Origin: Ailurus styani
Taxonomy: Eukaryota; Chordata; Mammalia; Carnivora; Ailuridae
Assembly: GCA_002007465.1 (NCBI GenBank)
Contig: LNAC01000777.1
Span: 336,568 to 400,567 of the forward strand
Reading direction: 5' to 3'
Length of the DNA stretch: 64,000 nucleotides
Part shown: in pieces, positions 35,039-46,706 of the stretch
How the letters are laid out: the number at the start of each line of letters is the position of its first letter
Position numbering within the stretch: position 1 is the first letter of the stretch
Position numbers and translations under genes: made by a program
Notes under the pieces: model-generated
What the model saw: only the letters and a program-made list of their open reading frames with translations
Databases searched by the model: none
What the model was told of the DNA's origin: nothing

Positions 35039-35379
35039 NNNNNNNNNNNNNNNNNNNNNNNNNNNNNNNNNNNNNNNNNNNNNNNNNNNNNNNNNNNNNN
35101 NNNNNNNNNNNNNNNNNNNNNNNNNNNNNNNNNNNNNNNNNNNNNNNNNNNNNNNNNNNNNNNNNNNNNNNNNNNNNNNNNNNNNNNNNNNNNNNNNNNN
35201 NNNNNNNNNNNNNNNNNNNNNNNNNNNNNNNNNNNNNNNNNNNNNNNNNNNNNNNNNNNNNNNNNNNNNNNNNNNNNNNNNNNNNNNNNNNNNNNNNNNN
35301 NNNNNNNNNNNNNNNNNNNNNNNNNNNNNNNNNNNNNNNNNNNNNNNNNNNNNNNNNNNNNNNNNNNNNNNNNNNNNNN
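35039..35379. other. Assembly gap (341 Ns) covering FOXF2 start codon and promoter
   Basis: A run of N interrupts exon 1. From the human protein it should hide about 20 codons, the start codon, the 5' UTR and probably the transcription start. The true length is unknown. Flanks on both sides are GC-rich, which is consistent with a sequencing dropout. Confidence 0.98.
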
Positions 35380-35900
35380 GGGAGGGCGCGCTGGGCCTCA
35401 GCGCTCACTCCTCCCCCCTCCCAACCTGGCGGCAGGCTTCGTCCCTTATCTCGCTCCTCTCTCTCCAGGGTTCTCCTCGGCCTTTTAATTCCTCTCTCGG
35501 CCACTTTCCCTCTCACCTACCCACCCTCTTTCAAACGGAGGGACCACAGACTCACATTTTGCTAGGATGACTCCCATCCCCAGCAAATTCGACCACCTAT
35601 ATAATTTTATGAGCTCTTCTTTCTCGTTGCCCCTTACAGCACCCCCGCCTCCCATCCCAGAAACCAGCCTCCCCCTTCCGAGCGGGCCCACCCATTCTCC
35701 TTTTCTCCGCTCGCCTCCCCCTTCTCCCTCTCTTCCTCCTACCTCCTCCCCCCTCTTCCCACCCCCAGCCCGTCTCCGTCCTCCTCCTCCTCCTCCTGGC
35801 TCATCCTGGGCCGAGCGGTGCTGCCGCTGGTGCTGGGGCTGCCGCCGCCGCCGGGAACCTCCTTAGCTGCCTTCCCCCGTGCCCTGACACCATCTGTCAA
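35380..35900 (-). promoter_or_regulatory. FOXF2 proximal promoter / CpG-island shore
   Basis: Sequence immediately upstream of the gap in transcript orientation. It is strongly purine-rich on the transcript strand (pyrimidine-rich on plus, about 35640-35810) and then GC-rich. No TATA box can be placed with confidence relative to an unseen start site. The promoter role is inferred from position alone. Confidence 0.45.
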
Positions 35901-36220
35901 CTTCATTTAGACATTACGGCCCTCAGCCACACGCCAGGGTGCCACACGCCCAAAGGTAAAGTGCCAATCCTCTCTCTTTCTGACAGGGCCTGGAAGCTCC
36001 GCGACAGTTGCTAATAGAGGGCAAGAAGCCGAGGCGCTGAGGAGCACCCTCCTCCTCCACCCCACCCCCGCCCCGTGCTGCCAGAGCCACCGAGAACAGT
36101 TTTGGAACTTTGAGAAGAGGGGTATAGATAGAGCAAATTCAACCAAGGTTTAGAATAGGATTCATGTTTGCGTTGGTTTCCACTTTCTTTCCATTTTCCA
36201 CTTCATGTTTTGAAAAAAAG

Positions 36221-36262
36221 AGGAAAAGAAAGAAAGAAAGAAGAAAAGAAAGAAAGAAAGAG
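36221..36262 (+). repeat. GAAA-type purine microsatellite
   Basis: aggaaaagaaagaaagaaagaagaaaagaaagaaagaaagagag; low complexity. Confidence 0.85.
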
Positions 36263-37608
36263 AGATGCAGAAAGAAGGCTGACACTCGGTGAGATAGCTG
36301 TATTTATATTCAGTCCTGAAAGGCTGTGTAACTCTCACTAGATTTACCTCCTCAGTCTCATGTTGTCCACCAAAAATGCTGTGCCATCTCCAAGTTGCCT
36401 TATGTAGGAGAACACTTCACCCAGTGTGGCTAATTCCTCTCTAAGTAAGAGTGAGTCTGGGAGAGAGGATGTGCCCTCGGGAGGAATCACTTCCAATGAG
36501 ACCCGACAGTTAGTTATTGGATTACACGTGCAAGGAAATGTAGTCTGACCAGGGATAGGGGCTGGAAGTGGGAGGAGGAGAGCCTGAGGCCTGGGAGCTG
36601 GCTGGGCCACACAAGGGCTGATGCAGGAGGCCCAGAAGGGGAGGTGCTGTAGACCAGAGGACCAAATGGGAGGCTAGGCTGGGCACACCTCTGTGTCTAC
36701 TCTGAAGGGACTAAGGTGCAAGTATGTGTGGTGGGGAGCCTGGGGAGGGGGGTAGGGTGAGAGAATCTGAGATCCGTCTGGGATCTAGAGAAAGGCCAGC
36801 TGCAAAGAGCCTTGGAGCAGAATGGAGGCACGTTTTGGGGGGATGGCACTAGCTATCTGTGCCCCTGGAGATACCAAATAGAGTATCTGCTCCTGGCTGA
36901 CTGTGCTGGTGGGGCTGTAGAAGCAAAGGAGAGGGAGGGGTGGGAAGGGGGAAGCTGGGGGCTGGGCTGGGGCTGGCCCCAGACAGTGACCTGAAGTTGA
37001 GTGGAAGCAGGCTTTTTCCATCAAACCCTGCCTGGATACCACACACAGAGACCGAGTGTCAGTTTACTGCCCTGAGCCGGGCTCCTTTTCCCTAAGCTCC
37101 ACAGTAATTAGACAAAGAAAACCTAAATTAGCTGAACAGGCGTCGACAGCTTCCTCCAGAGCACCCCTGGTACCTACATGGGAATGTGTCCGAAAATGGC
37201 TTGATTGTAGCCGAGAGTCAGCTAAGAAAACATGGCTAAAATGAACTCAGTTTACCACTCATTTCCAATAGAAAAAAGAAACAAGTCAGTCTTTTCCGGA
37301 TGGGATGTTTTGATTGAGTTGGGGTAGGGGGGTTTGCAGTTGCTTCTACTTCTAAGAATTTCTTTCTGAGTGACTTGAGAGCATATTTTGGGGATGTGTC
37401 CCCATCTATTTCAGGTTTTTTCCCCTCTTACCCCCTTTTGTCATTTTACATGGGACAATTTAAATGTAAGTAACTAAATATAGGAGTATATATAGTTGGC
37501 TCACTAAATCAGTGCTTCGAGCGTCTGAAAAATAATTAAATATAATAGAAGCTGGAGTGAGGAGGACAGTTAATAACTCAAAGGAGCCCCCACTGACATA
37601 GCCTTCAG

Positions 37609-37628
37609 TGTGTGTGTGTGTGTGTGTT
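37609..37628 (+). repeat. (GT)n microsatellite, short
   Basis: gtgtgtgtgtgtgtgtgtgt in the FOXF2 upstream region. Confidence 0.85.
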
Positions 37629-38319
37629 TAGTAGGATTAGAATTGACCCAGGTGGAAGCATAAGGAAAAGGAAGGCGATCGTCTCATTTGTAGGAGGGGG
37701 TGATGGACAATGGATTTGGGAAAATTCAGCAAGCAAGTAAACATCACTGTCACTGAACCCTCTCTGATTGACCACACCTAGGAATTAATTCTATGTACGT
37801 TGGATTTCAGGCCCTATAAGGTTTTAGGAACCAGTCAGTGACTGAAGAATAAAAAGCACCAACCCTAAAATTCAAGCAGGTTAAAATATCAGGGAGTTTT
37901 AGAGGCTCTGTTCCCTAGCCAATCCAAGTGACCATGATATTCATTTTACCTAAACTCTTCAAACTTGCAAGAAATACCACCTAGAGTTTGTTGAGAGCTC
38001 CTAGAGGCTAGACGGGTCTTGAAAAGGCAGTAGACATTGGAATTACAATTTCAGCCAGGAGCAGTTCTGTTGACTTGAAGCTTTTTTTTTTTCTCTCTCC
38101 AGGGGTCTAAATACCACTCCACAAAAATTTGGAGGTTAATGACCTTAGTTATCTGAGCAGGAAGAGACTCTTCTCTAAAACCCTTTCTTGCAGACCCCAT
38201 TTTTGTCTATAGAAATTCCCTGACAGAGACCCGTAGGTCTAGAAATACAAAACATCTGCATTTGTTCCTTACAGATTTCACAGGTACAAGGCTTCCCACT
38301 CATATCATGTCACCCCCAT

Positions 38320-38480
38320 GTGGTCTAAATACAGTTATCTTCCCTTTAGCTATAAGGAAACGGGCTCAGAGAGATCAGAAGACCCGCTGCAAGTCACACC
38401 TGGGGAAGTGACAAAGCTGGCCTGAAGGGGGGGACCTGGGATCCCAGTTCAGTGCTGCTTCCACTACCTTGCAGCAAAAC
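38320..38480 (-). repeat. MIR fragment, minus
   Basis: tatcttccctttagctataaggaaacgggctcagagagatcag...caagtcacacctggggaagtgacaaagctggcctg is MIR in reverse, one of few repeats in the FOXF2 upstream region. Confidence 0.65.
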
Positions 38481-38759
38481 CTCTCAACTTTGTTTTAATT
38501 ACTGATTTATACAGGTCTCCTGGGTAAGAATGCATGAAGTAACATATCATGTCAAATTCTTTATCCCTGGCAAGAATACTTGAATTTCTATTTAGAAGAC
38601 ACTTTAAAAGAAAAGTTGTCTCTGATGCATAGCCTTGCTTAGGACGGTTCCATCTCTCCGAAGTCCTTTCTTATGGTGGTGAGCTCTTCCCGACTGACTT
38701 TCATTGCCTTATAAACAACACAAATCTTGATTTATTTTTTCTTACTGGAAGGAAAGGTA

Positions 38760-41700
38760 TGGTTCGTTAAAATAAATATAGATGAGCCCAGGCTGCTCCT
38801 CGCTTAACCAGAAATACACAGCGTCGGGTTCGACCGCCCTCTGTCCATCCCCGGTGCTCTGTCCCCCTTTGGTCGACTGTCTCCGTCTGGGCTGCGGGTT
38901 CCTTTCCCGCTCCCAGACCCAAGGCCCCGCCCTGCTCCAGCGCAGGGGAATGTAAACTTCGGGAAGCTTCGGTTTCTCCGATTTTGTTTTGTAATCGGCG
39001 TTTTATTCTAGGAAATCTCTTCATTATTGCGGTTTAAATTTTATGTTCTTAGCATACTTCCTCTGCTTCGTGGGTTTTACATGAAATGGCTTAGACTAAA
39101 CCAGTTACCCACCGGAGAGACGCATCCGCACCGACACTGTTTACCGCCATCCAAGACCTCTCCTCCTCGAGGCACTTCTCGCTCTGCTAACCCTCCCTTC
39201 TTCCGCCAGCCTGGCTGGAGCAAAGTCGCTTCCCAAATCAGTCTGAAATTGACCACTGCAGTCACCCTGTTTATTGGCACAAAATTAACGTATGTAGAGG
39301 ATTCTCCAGCTCCCGCAAAGCCTTTGTAGATGCGGACGTGGGCTCAGTGCTGAGGCCCAGGGAGTGTCGGCTTGTTTGAGGAGACCAAGGAAGACCACGA
39401 GCCTACGAGCCGCAGAGGCCCCTCTAGAAACTCATTTGTAAAGAAAATCCGGCCAGGAGGCCGGGAGAAGGCGCCGAGGAGAGGGGTAACTGTGGGGATT
39501 TTACACCCTTCTCCGCGTCTGCTCTTCTTCTCGGCCCAGAAACCCCCAGACCTCCGGGTTTGAACACCAGCCACCCAATTCCAAGTGTTTATTTGGATAG
39601 ATTTTTTCCACTCTCCAAACGGCTGTCCCGGGCAGGGCTCTTTTTACAGCCACCTTCCTGAGAGATCCGCGGATAGCCCCCATCTCCTGGGCCTGGCGGT
39701 AGGTAGGACTTGATATCTCGCTTGACCTAGTCTGAGGTGCTTGGAAAGGAAGAAAAAAGAGGTCCAATCTACCAGAGCCCCATGTGGAGACTGTGCCTCT
39801 ACCCATTTCAGCACTTCTCATTTTCAAGGCCCTGGTGCTCCGCGGTTGGAGACGCAACTTTGGGATGCTTGCGGGAGCAGGGCTCTTCTGCCTGCAGGCC
39901 CTCACCACGGTGCAGGCGTAGTGGTACCAGGCCGGGCACCCTGAGGGCTCCAGTGGACTATCTTTTTGTATCGTCCACAGCCTGCTGCATTTATGGGTGG
40001 GGCTTGAGAAGAGGGGTTCCGTGGCAGAGGTCGCAATTCCTCCTAAAAGGCAGCTCCGATGACTGCAAGGAGGAGAGAAAAGGGGCAGTGCTGGAAAAGA
40101 CAGTCTATGCGTTCCCCAAGGGGGAAGGAATGAGTGTGTTTCCAGCAGCGAAGGAAAATTAGAGAAGCTTGTACCGCACATTCCTAGTCTTGGGAGAAAA
40201 AAGGAGGAATTAAGTGCGGATGCTGGTGTCCCTCAGCACGTTAATTTTGCATCCACTCGTGCTGCTGGGAGGGAAGCCCCCCTTGATGAGACAGAAACCC
40301 GAGGAACCAGGGCGTGTCTCAGGAGCCGGGCCCTTCAGGATATTTTGACCTCGGCATCTCTTCCCCTGAGCCCACCCTGCTGTGCCTCCGGCCGGGGCCC
40401 GCGCGCCCCCTTCTCTGCAGCCCCACGCCTTGGCCTTGGGAGGCCTCGCGCCCACTGCTTCTGTTTATCTACCCAGGTTCTGGAGGAAGGTGGCTGGGCC
40501 TCGTGAGCGCCGGGCAGGGCCGGCGGGAGGGCCGGGCCACCAGGGAGGCGCCGCTGGGCTGGGACGGGTTAGCTTCGGGCACTGAACGGAGGAGGGTGCG
40601 CGCCCAGGGCTGCGGAACGCACTGGTCAAACGCGCCCCGAGATCGCAAGGCTGTGTGCCTCGACGGAGGAATTAGGCTGGCCCGCTGTGGGTATGTGGGC
40701 CGGGAGGTCCCAAACCAGCCGTAGTCGGGTTTTCTTCACGTGTCTGATTCGTCTCCTCTCCTCCATGCCCCCCTCCTCCCCCCAAATAAATAAATATCTC
40801 CAAGGGCAGCGAACTCCGCAGGGCGCCGGGCCCTGCACGCCGCGCCGCGATGGATGAACTTCCTGGAGCATCAAAACTCCCCTCCTGTCCTCCCTGCTGA
40901 GCTCAGGATATGGGGCGCGCTTGCTTCTCTTCAGAAAAGGAAACGTAGCTCTTCCAAAAATATAAATCAGCGCTGACGTCCAAATATTTCTTTTGTCCTC
41001 CAGCATCCTCTGTGGGGATAAATAAAACGTGCTAGGCGCCCAGGGCCCGACTCGGGACCTCGGGCGCCCAGACGCCGCCTTGGAGGAGCTGTTTTCCGGG
41101 AGCCCTCCCTCTCATCCATCCTCCATTACTCTCCTCTCTGCCCCCCCTCCAGTCTGGCAGTCGATCCCTGTTTTGGGATGCGACCGCTCGTCGCGGGAGG
41201 AGGGCAGCTCTGGGCCGCAGAGGGCGGGCGAAAGGCTTGCGAGGCCGGCACGAGGGGGAAGGGAGGGCTCACCTCGTGAGGTCTAGGACAGAAGAGGAGA
41301 CCCGGAAAGCACCGGAGATCGTGGCTTTCTGGGAAACTGAGGCCGCCCAACCTAAACGAAGCCCAAAAGCTGTCTCTCCAAACTGGCCTTGCTTTGGAGA
41401 TTTCGAGTCTTCCCAAGGAACTAGCAGCTGCCGTGTTCCCCATCTGCGTTCCCAACCCCAGGGCAGCCTCCTCTTAGAGAAGAGCCCAAAGGATTCCAAG
41501 CATGGGGGCCTACACGACCCCACGTGGGGCATCTCGGAAAGCTACTGCCCATGAGAAGGAAGGGGACTTTCAGTGTTAGAGGCTGTGGACTGTCCCTGTC
41601 CTAGTCCTAGCTGTGGAGCCCATGAAAGCCAAGGGATGGCTTGAGTCCCGTCATCCTCTCCACCAACCGCCCCCCCCATCTCCCTCCTCCAATTTGAGAG

Positions 41701-43590
41701 AAGTGGATTGATTTTCAGTTGGTGCTTTGAAAGGAAGTCTATAGTAGAATACCCCTAGTGTATCAAGATGGCCGGACGGTGCCTCTGGCGCCTCCACTTT
41801 CCTTCCTGCTCCCCTGATACCCTAGTGTTAGGAGCCCACCAGCCTTTTTTCTGTCACCACTCCCTAAGCCCAGTGGATCACCCTACAGCATCCACGGTGA
41901 AGCATAAAAGGCTCCCCTGGCTGAGGGATCCAGGCAAAGAGACGTCTTCACCTGCCCTGGGCCGCTTACCCTCCTTACATTCCCTCACGCCCTTCCCCCT
42001 AGCCGCAAGTGTTCCTTTCCAGGCCTGGCTCTTCCAAGCTGCGTGGTGGGGGCTGTTCTCCAGCCACCCCCTCCTCTCTCCAGGGGGGTCTTTATTGATG
42101 AGCTGCCTCAAAAACCCCCGCCCAATATGTCCCAGAAGGGTTTAGACAATCCATCACCCACCACTTCAAGAATGCTTCCTCCCTTTCAAACACAATCCTC
42201 GAACACCAGGCGGGCTGCGGTGGGGAGGGGCGCGCACTTGAAAAGAAAGCAGCTATATAATCAACGTTAAACCATCCCGCAACCTTTCGGAAACAGGGAC
42301 TCGGGCCAAAAATCTCTCCAAATGATTTACGCGGCCCTCGTCGCCCTCTCCTCCACCCTCCACTTCGACTCTCCCCCGTGCCTGCAGTCGCGCGGCCAGC
42401 ACGGCAAACGCACATCCCTGCTCTCCATTGAAGGTCAATGCTAAAAGCTTCTCCGTGGGCACAGTTTGCATTTTAGGAGAAAGCGTTTTTCATCTTGCGG
42501 TTCAAGGAAGACATGCTTTCGGGGTCTGGTCACAGTGCCCTTGTTGGTGGAGAGGGGTAAACTGGGAAGGCTGGCCATGGAGCTGTGGATTCGTCAAATG
42601 ATGTATCCTTCCCTCCCTCGGAAAATCCTCAGATTTTGCGGTGTGGTTGGCTGCGCCTCCCCTTTTCCTTGGTTGCCGGCACGGGAGAAGCAGGAGTTCT
42701 TTTCGTTTCCGCTGGGTGGCGCCAGGCTCTCGGGAATCGGGGTCTACTGGGCTGCCCACTGCGCCTCAAATGACGCAGCTCCCTCTACTTCACCTGTCCA
42801 AGGCTCCTGACGCCGCCGTCGGGGTCTCCACTGCCCCGCAGCCCAGACCCCAGATTCTTTCAAAAATTATCGCTTACCTCGTACTAGGTTGGCTACCTTA
42901 GGGCACATTCTGCTTTTCCTACCCCTCACCCCGTTAACGTTTAAGGAAGAAAATAAGTCACAAACTTGGTACTCCTTTATTAAAGCGCGCTCTTTCCGTT
43001 TCAAACATGCTTCCACCATGCTGAAGAAACTCAGGGTTCAGTTCAGTTATTTTGGTTTCTCTAAGCAAGGAGCAGAGAGCTGTGTCTTCATTTGTAAGTT
43101 ACACTTCCGGAGCTCCTGGCGCTCTCCTGAGGTCTGGCGGAAAACAGACAGACCACCGAGAGTCTGGTGAAGTCAGTTCCAGTTGGTTCTGCAACAGGGA
43201 GTCTTGGAGAAGGCGCTTTCTTCTGCCTCAGCGTTCTCATCCGTGGAAAGGCTCCCAAACCTCTTTCTTGTCTTCTGGGTCTACAGTGAGAGGAATACAA
43301 TTTTTTGCTTTTATTATTTCTCATTCCTTTTGACTGAAAGAAGCCAGGCAGCTTCCTTGGTGCTGGCGAAAGTCTGTAAGATAAAGAGAATGTTGGAGGT
43401 CCTTTTGGGGAAGGCTGAATAGGAGGGGCAGATGATAAGTCGACTAGCAGTAGACTTGAGATTTCAGAAGGCCAAAGGCACTAGATTTGGAACCTGAGAC
43501 TAAGAAGTCAACCATTGGCTTTCCTCTGTGTCGTGATATTAGAAGGAACTGGGTTTTTTGTCTTTTGGGAAGTATGGCATTCTCCCCTGC
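38760..43590. other. CpG-rich upstream region of FOXF2
   Basis: CpG clusters at about 38815-39000, 39110-39580, 40250-41300 and 42220-42430. Open frames on both strands (up to 226 codons, 39501-40181 minus) follow the composition and have no recognised domains. No SINE or L1. Unmapped noncoding RNA or enhancers are possible. Confidence 0.5.
42709..42723 (+). promoter_or_regulatory. Weak CTCF-like motif
   Basis: ccgctgggtggcgcc matches the CTCF core except for G in place of the conserved A. It is in CpG-rich sequence about 7.6 kb upstream of FOXF2. Confidence 0.3.
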
Positions 43591-43599
43591 AACTGACTT

Positions 43600-43900
43600 T
43601 TATTTAAAAAAAAAACTTTAAATATTAGATTTACTGAGGTATAATTTTTATACAATAAAGCACACCCATTTATATGAAAAGGAGCTTTTATTTTTTTATA
43701 TTTTTATCGTGAAAAGTTTCATAGTACAGAGAAGCAGAGATGGTATATAATAAGGCTCCCCTAGATTTAACAATTACCAAGATTTTGGTACACTTGCTCC
43801 ATTTTTCTTTTCTCTTTCTATTTTCATTTCTTGCTGAAATATTTTAGGGCAAATCCAGACGTCATGTTTTAAAAGTGCAACTTATTGCTTCTTAACACAC
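43600..43900 (-). mobile_element. Possible ancient LINE fragment, minus
   Basis: tttactgaggtataatttttatacaataaagcacaccc and agatttaacaattaccaagattttg...tgctgaaatattttagggcaaatccagacgtcatg resemble antisense ancient L1 3' regions. Divergence is high. Confidence 0.5.
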
Positions 43901-44639
43901 CCACCAGTTCTAGCTCTCTCATACCTAAAATTTTATTTTGGTGCAGACAAGCACACTTCCTTGGGGAAGTTGAAAATAGGGCTGGGACATTGTTCTGGAG
44001 GTGTATTTTACAAATAGAACTCTCCATCCTGCTACCCTGTCCACGCAAGTGACTTCCAGCCCCAAATATCTTGGCTTTCTCCTGGCTGCTGGAACTGCCA
44101 AGAAGTTGACAAACTTTGCCTCCAGCACTCTCACTGGGGCTGGGTGGGTGGTTTAGCAGTAAGCTGTGAAAAGGGGTTCAGCCATTTGTTCTGTGGCCAG
44201 AGTTAAACCCACAGTGTCTTCATGCATGCATATCAGATTACACATATAAAATTCATTTTATTGCAAGATCATATGTGATCTTTGAATATATCTATCCTGA
44301 TGTATATGTGTGTGTGTTTACCCATGTGGACTATATAGTAGATTCTGAATCATTAACGCAGGTAGTGGCTAGCCAAGAAAGAATTTTTCATACTATTTGG
44401 AAGTTCTTGTGAGAAGATTTTGGACTAGGCTGGAGGAGAAAAAAGGTCGGGGTGGGGGGAGTAGACCAGGAGGCATTGGTTGGCTTGTATCCCCAACCCC
44501 CAGTTCACACCAGGACTCTGTGTGTATTTCAGAAATATTTGTTATTGATTTGTCTTATTTTTTTCTCCTCCCCCAAGTAATACAGGTTACCTTTGTTCTC
44601 AGCATTTCCCACACCATCAGGGCAACCTTGAGCAAATGA

Positions 44640-44850
44640 ATAGTGATGTGGTGGCCATAGTAGCCTCAGATTTTGTTTGACAATTGCACCTGCTCCTGAT
44701 GAACTTGAGTAAGTCTTTGAACTTCAATTCCTACTTTTTTTTGGTAAAGTGCAAATAATAAAAATTTAAAAAATAATGCCTCTTCCTGCAATGATTATAA
44801 AGATGAAATGAAAATTGTAAAAAGTATTAACATTTTGACATATACACATT
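44640..44850 (+). repeat. MIR fragment, plus
   Basis: gagtaagtctttgaacttcaattcctacttttttttggtaaagtgcaaataataaaa...gattataaagatgaaatg is a diverged MIR. Confidence 0.6.
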
Positions 44851-45249
44851 TATGTTGTTATTTTTGACCCAATCCAACAAAATTGCTGTTTAGTTTTAAG
44901 GTACTTCTGTAAATTTTATGCGTACTTGGGATCTTTCCTTCCCCGGGCAATCTCTTAAATGCTTGTTTGGTTTTGTCACTAATAAGGAAACGATGGTGGG
45001 TCCACTGTCTACAAGTTTAAGTCCGCCTCTGCGGGCTGGGGTCTCTGGCCTCCGGGTATGTTCAGGCTGTGGGTGGCGCTGCGTGGCTCCACACTGAAGG
45101 GCAAGTAGTCCGGGTGGGGTCGGGGGCTGGGGGAACGTTTTCCTTAGACTGGATCACGCGGAGGTTGGAGCAGTCTGACTTTTTCGCAGCACCGGGGACA
45201 GGACGCGCGCCCTCTCAGTGCGGTGGGTCAGTGCCCGGTGGCCCGGTGA

Positions 45250-45288
45250 ATGTGTGTGTGTGTGAGTGTGTGTGCACGCGCGTGTGTA
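45250..45288 (+). repeat. (TG)n/(CG) tract
   Basis: tgtgtgtgtgtgtgagtgtgtgtgcacgcgcgtgtg in a CpG-rich block. Confidence 0.85.
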
Positions 45289-45869
45289 GTTGAGCTCTGT
45301 CAGAGGACTTCACTCGAGTAGGGTAGAGAGTCCCTTGTCTGAGTGCCTTGCAGAAGCTCCCGCCTGACAATGTTAGGCACGCGGGCGGCGGCCCTAGTCT
45401 GTGGGACTGAGGCTGACTCCCGGGGGGGCCAGTCGTCGACAGCTGATTTGCATTCGAGGTTTTCGAGATCCCATGGGAAAACTTGCCTGCGCGCTGCCGC
45501 TGGAGCTGCAAGGGCTCCTCGCGGATTCTTCGCGGACGTGAGTCTTCAGCGAAGCAACCCGTGGCGCTTGCTTGTTTTAGACAGAAATTTCCTCGTTTTC
45601 CCTCCATTTCCCGTTTGGGACAGGCGCAGGCTCTGGACCATCTTGTGGGAGGTGGAGTGGCAGGGAAAGAACACTCGCGGTCCACCATAACCGCAGCTCG
45701 GGAAGCAGACGTGTGGGTTCCTACCCTCCTGTATGCCGGGACACGAAAGGGCCACTGCTCGACACCCCTATTCCTTCCACCCCACTGGGCTCACAAAGCT
45801 CTGACTCTGAAAATGTAGCCTGCAATTTGAAATACTAAGGTCGTAAATGCTTTCAGTCCGTGTAATTTT

Positions 45870-46340
45870 TTTGTGTGTATCTCCTTGCCCGTACATACTA
45901 CCTTGCACATGCGAGTTAACCTGACCTTGAGCGGTATTTCACTGTTCAGGGCTTCAGTGTTGTCATTTCTTTTCTTTGCTTTTCTTTGCTTTGCTTTGCT
46001 TTGCTTTCTTTCTTTCTTTCTTTCTTTCTTTTTTTAAGATTTTATTTATTCATTCATGAGAGACCGAGACAGAGGCAGAGACAGAGGGAGAGGCAGGCTC
46101 CCCGCTGAACCCTGAGCCGGATGGGGGACCCCATCTCAGGGCGCCCGGGATCAAGACCTGAGCCGAAGGCAGATGCCTAACCATCTGAGCCGCCCAGGGG
46201 CCCAATTTTGTCATTTCTGTAATCGGGATTATAATAATAGCTGACCCATGGCATTGCTAGGATTAAACGAAATAATACAAGTCAAGCGCGTAGAACAGCG
46301 TGCAGCATGTGGGGAGCGTTCCACCAACACTGGCCCGGAA
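45870..46340 (+). repeat. MIR element, plus, split by a Can-SINE
   Basis: ttaacctgaccttgagcggtatttcactgttcagggcttcagtgttgtcatttct (to 45970) continues after the SINE as gtaatcgggattataataatagctgaccc...attgctaggattaaacgaaataatac...gcgtagaacagcgtgcagcatg. Confidence 0.75.
45971..46207 (-). mobile_element. Can-SINE, minus, with pyrimidine microsatellite tail
   Basis: The SINE (about 46031-46200, ending gagccgcccaggggccc) carries a (TTTGC)n(TTTC)n tail at 45966-46030 that grew from its A-tail. Target-site duplication ttgtcatttct at 45960-45970 and 46208-46218. It splits an older MIR element. Confidence 0.9.
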
Positions 46341-46508
46341 ACTGCGCGGAATCCTCTGACCAGGAATCCCTTTCGCCAGCACAACCCTAGAGCTTTCTGC
46401 CAGGTGACTTCTGGTTGTGGTGAATTGGTCCCCTCCGCCTGTCCTAGCCCCAACCAAACTCTTGGGCTTTGTTTTGTTTTGGGATTCGATTAAGAATTAA
46501 GAGTTAGA

Positions 46509-46706
46509 GGGGCGCCTGGGTGGATCAGTGGGTTAAGCCTCTGCCTTTGGCTCAGGTCATGATCTCAGGGTCCTGGGATCGAGTCCCGAATCGGGCCTCT
46601 CTGCTCAGCAGGGAGCCTGCTTCCACCCCGCCCCCCCGCCTGCCTCTCTGCCTACTTGTGATCTCTCTCTCTCTGTCAAATAAATGAAAATAATCTTAAA
46701 AACAAA
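46509..46706 (+). mobile_element. Can-SINE, plus (young-looking)
   Basis: Canonical element with perfect duplication agaattaagagttaga at 46493-46508 and 46707-46722. Confidence 0.95.

Larger units (their letters stand above)
35900..38760. other. FOXF2 upstream flank, proximal
   Basis: Unique apart from two microsatellites (36221, 37609) and a MIR trace (38320-38480). Candidate regulatory sequence by position only. Confidence 0.5.

Noticed and set aside
39501..40181. 226-codon open frame on minus
   Set aside because: Lies in GC-rich sequence with equally long frames on the other strand, no recognisable domain, and no splice or promoter context.
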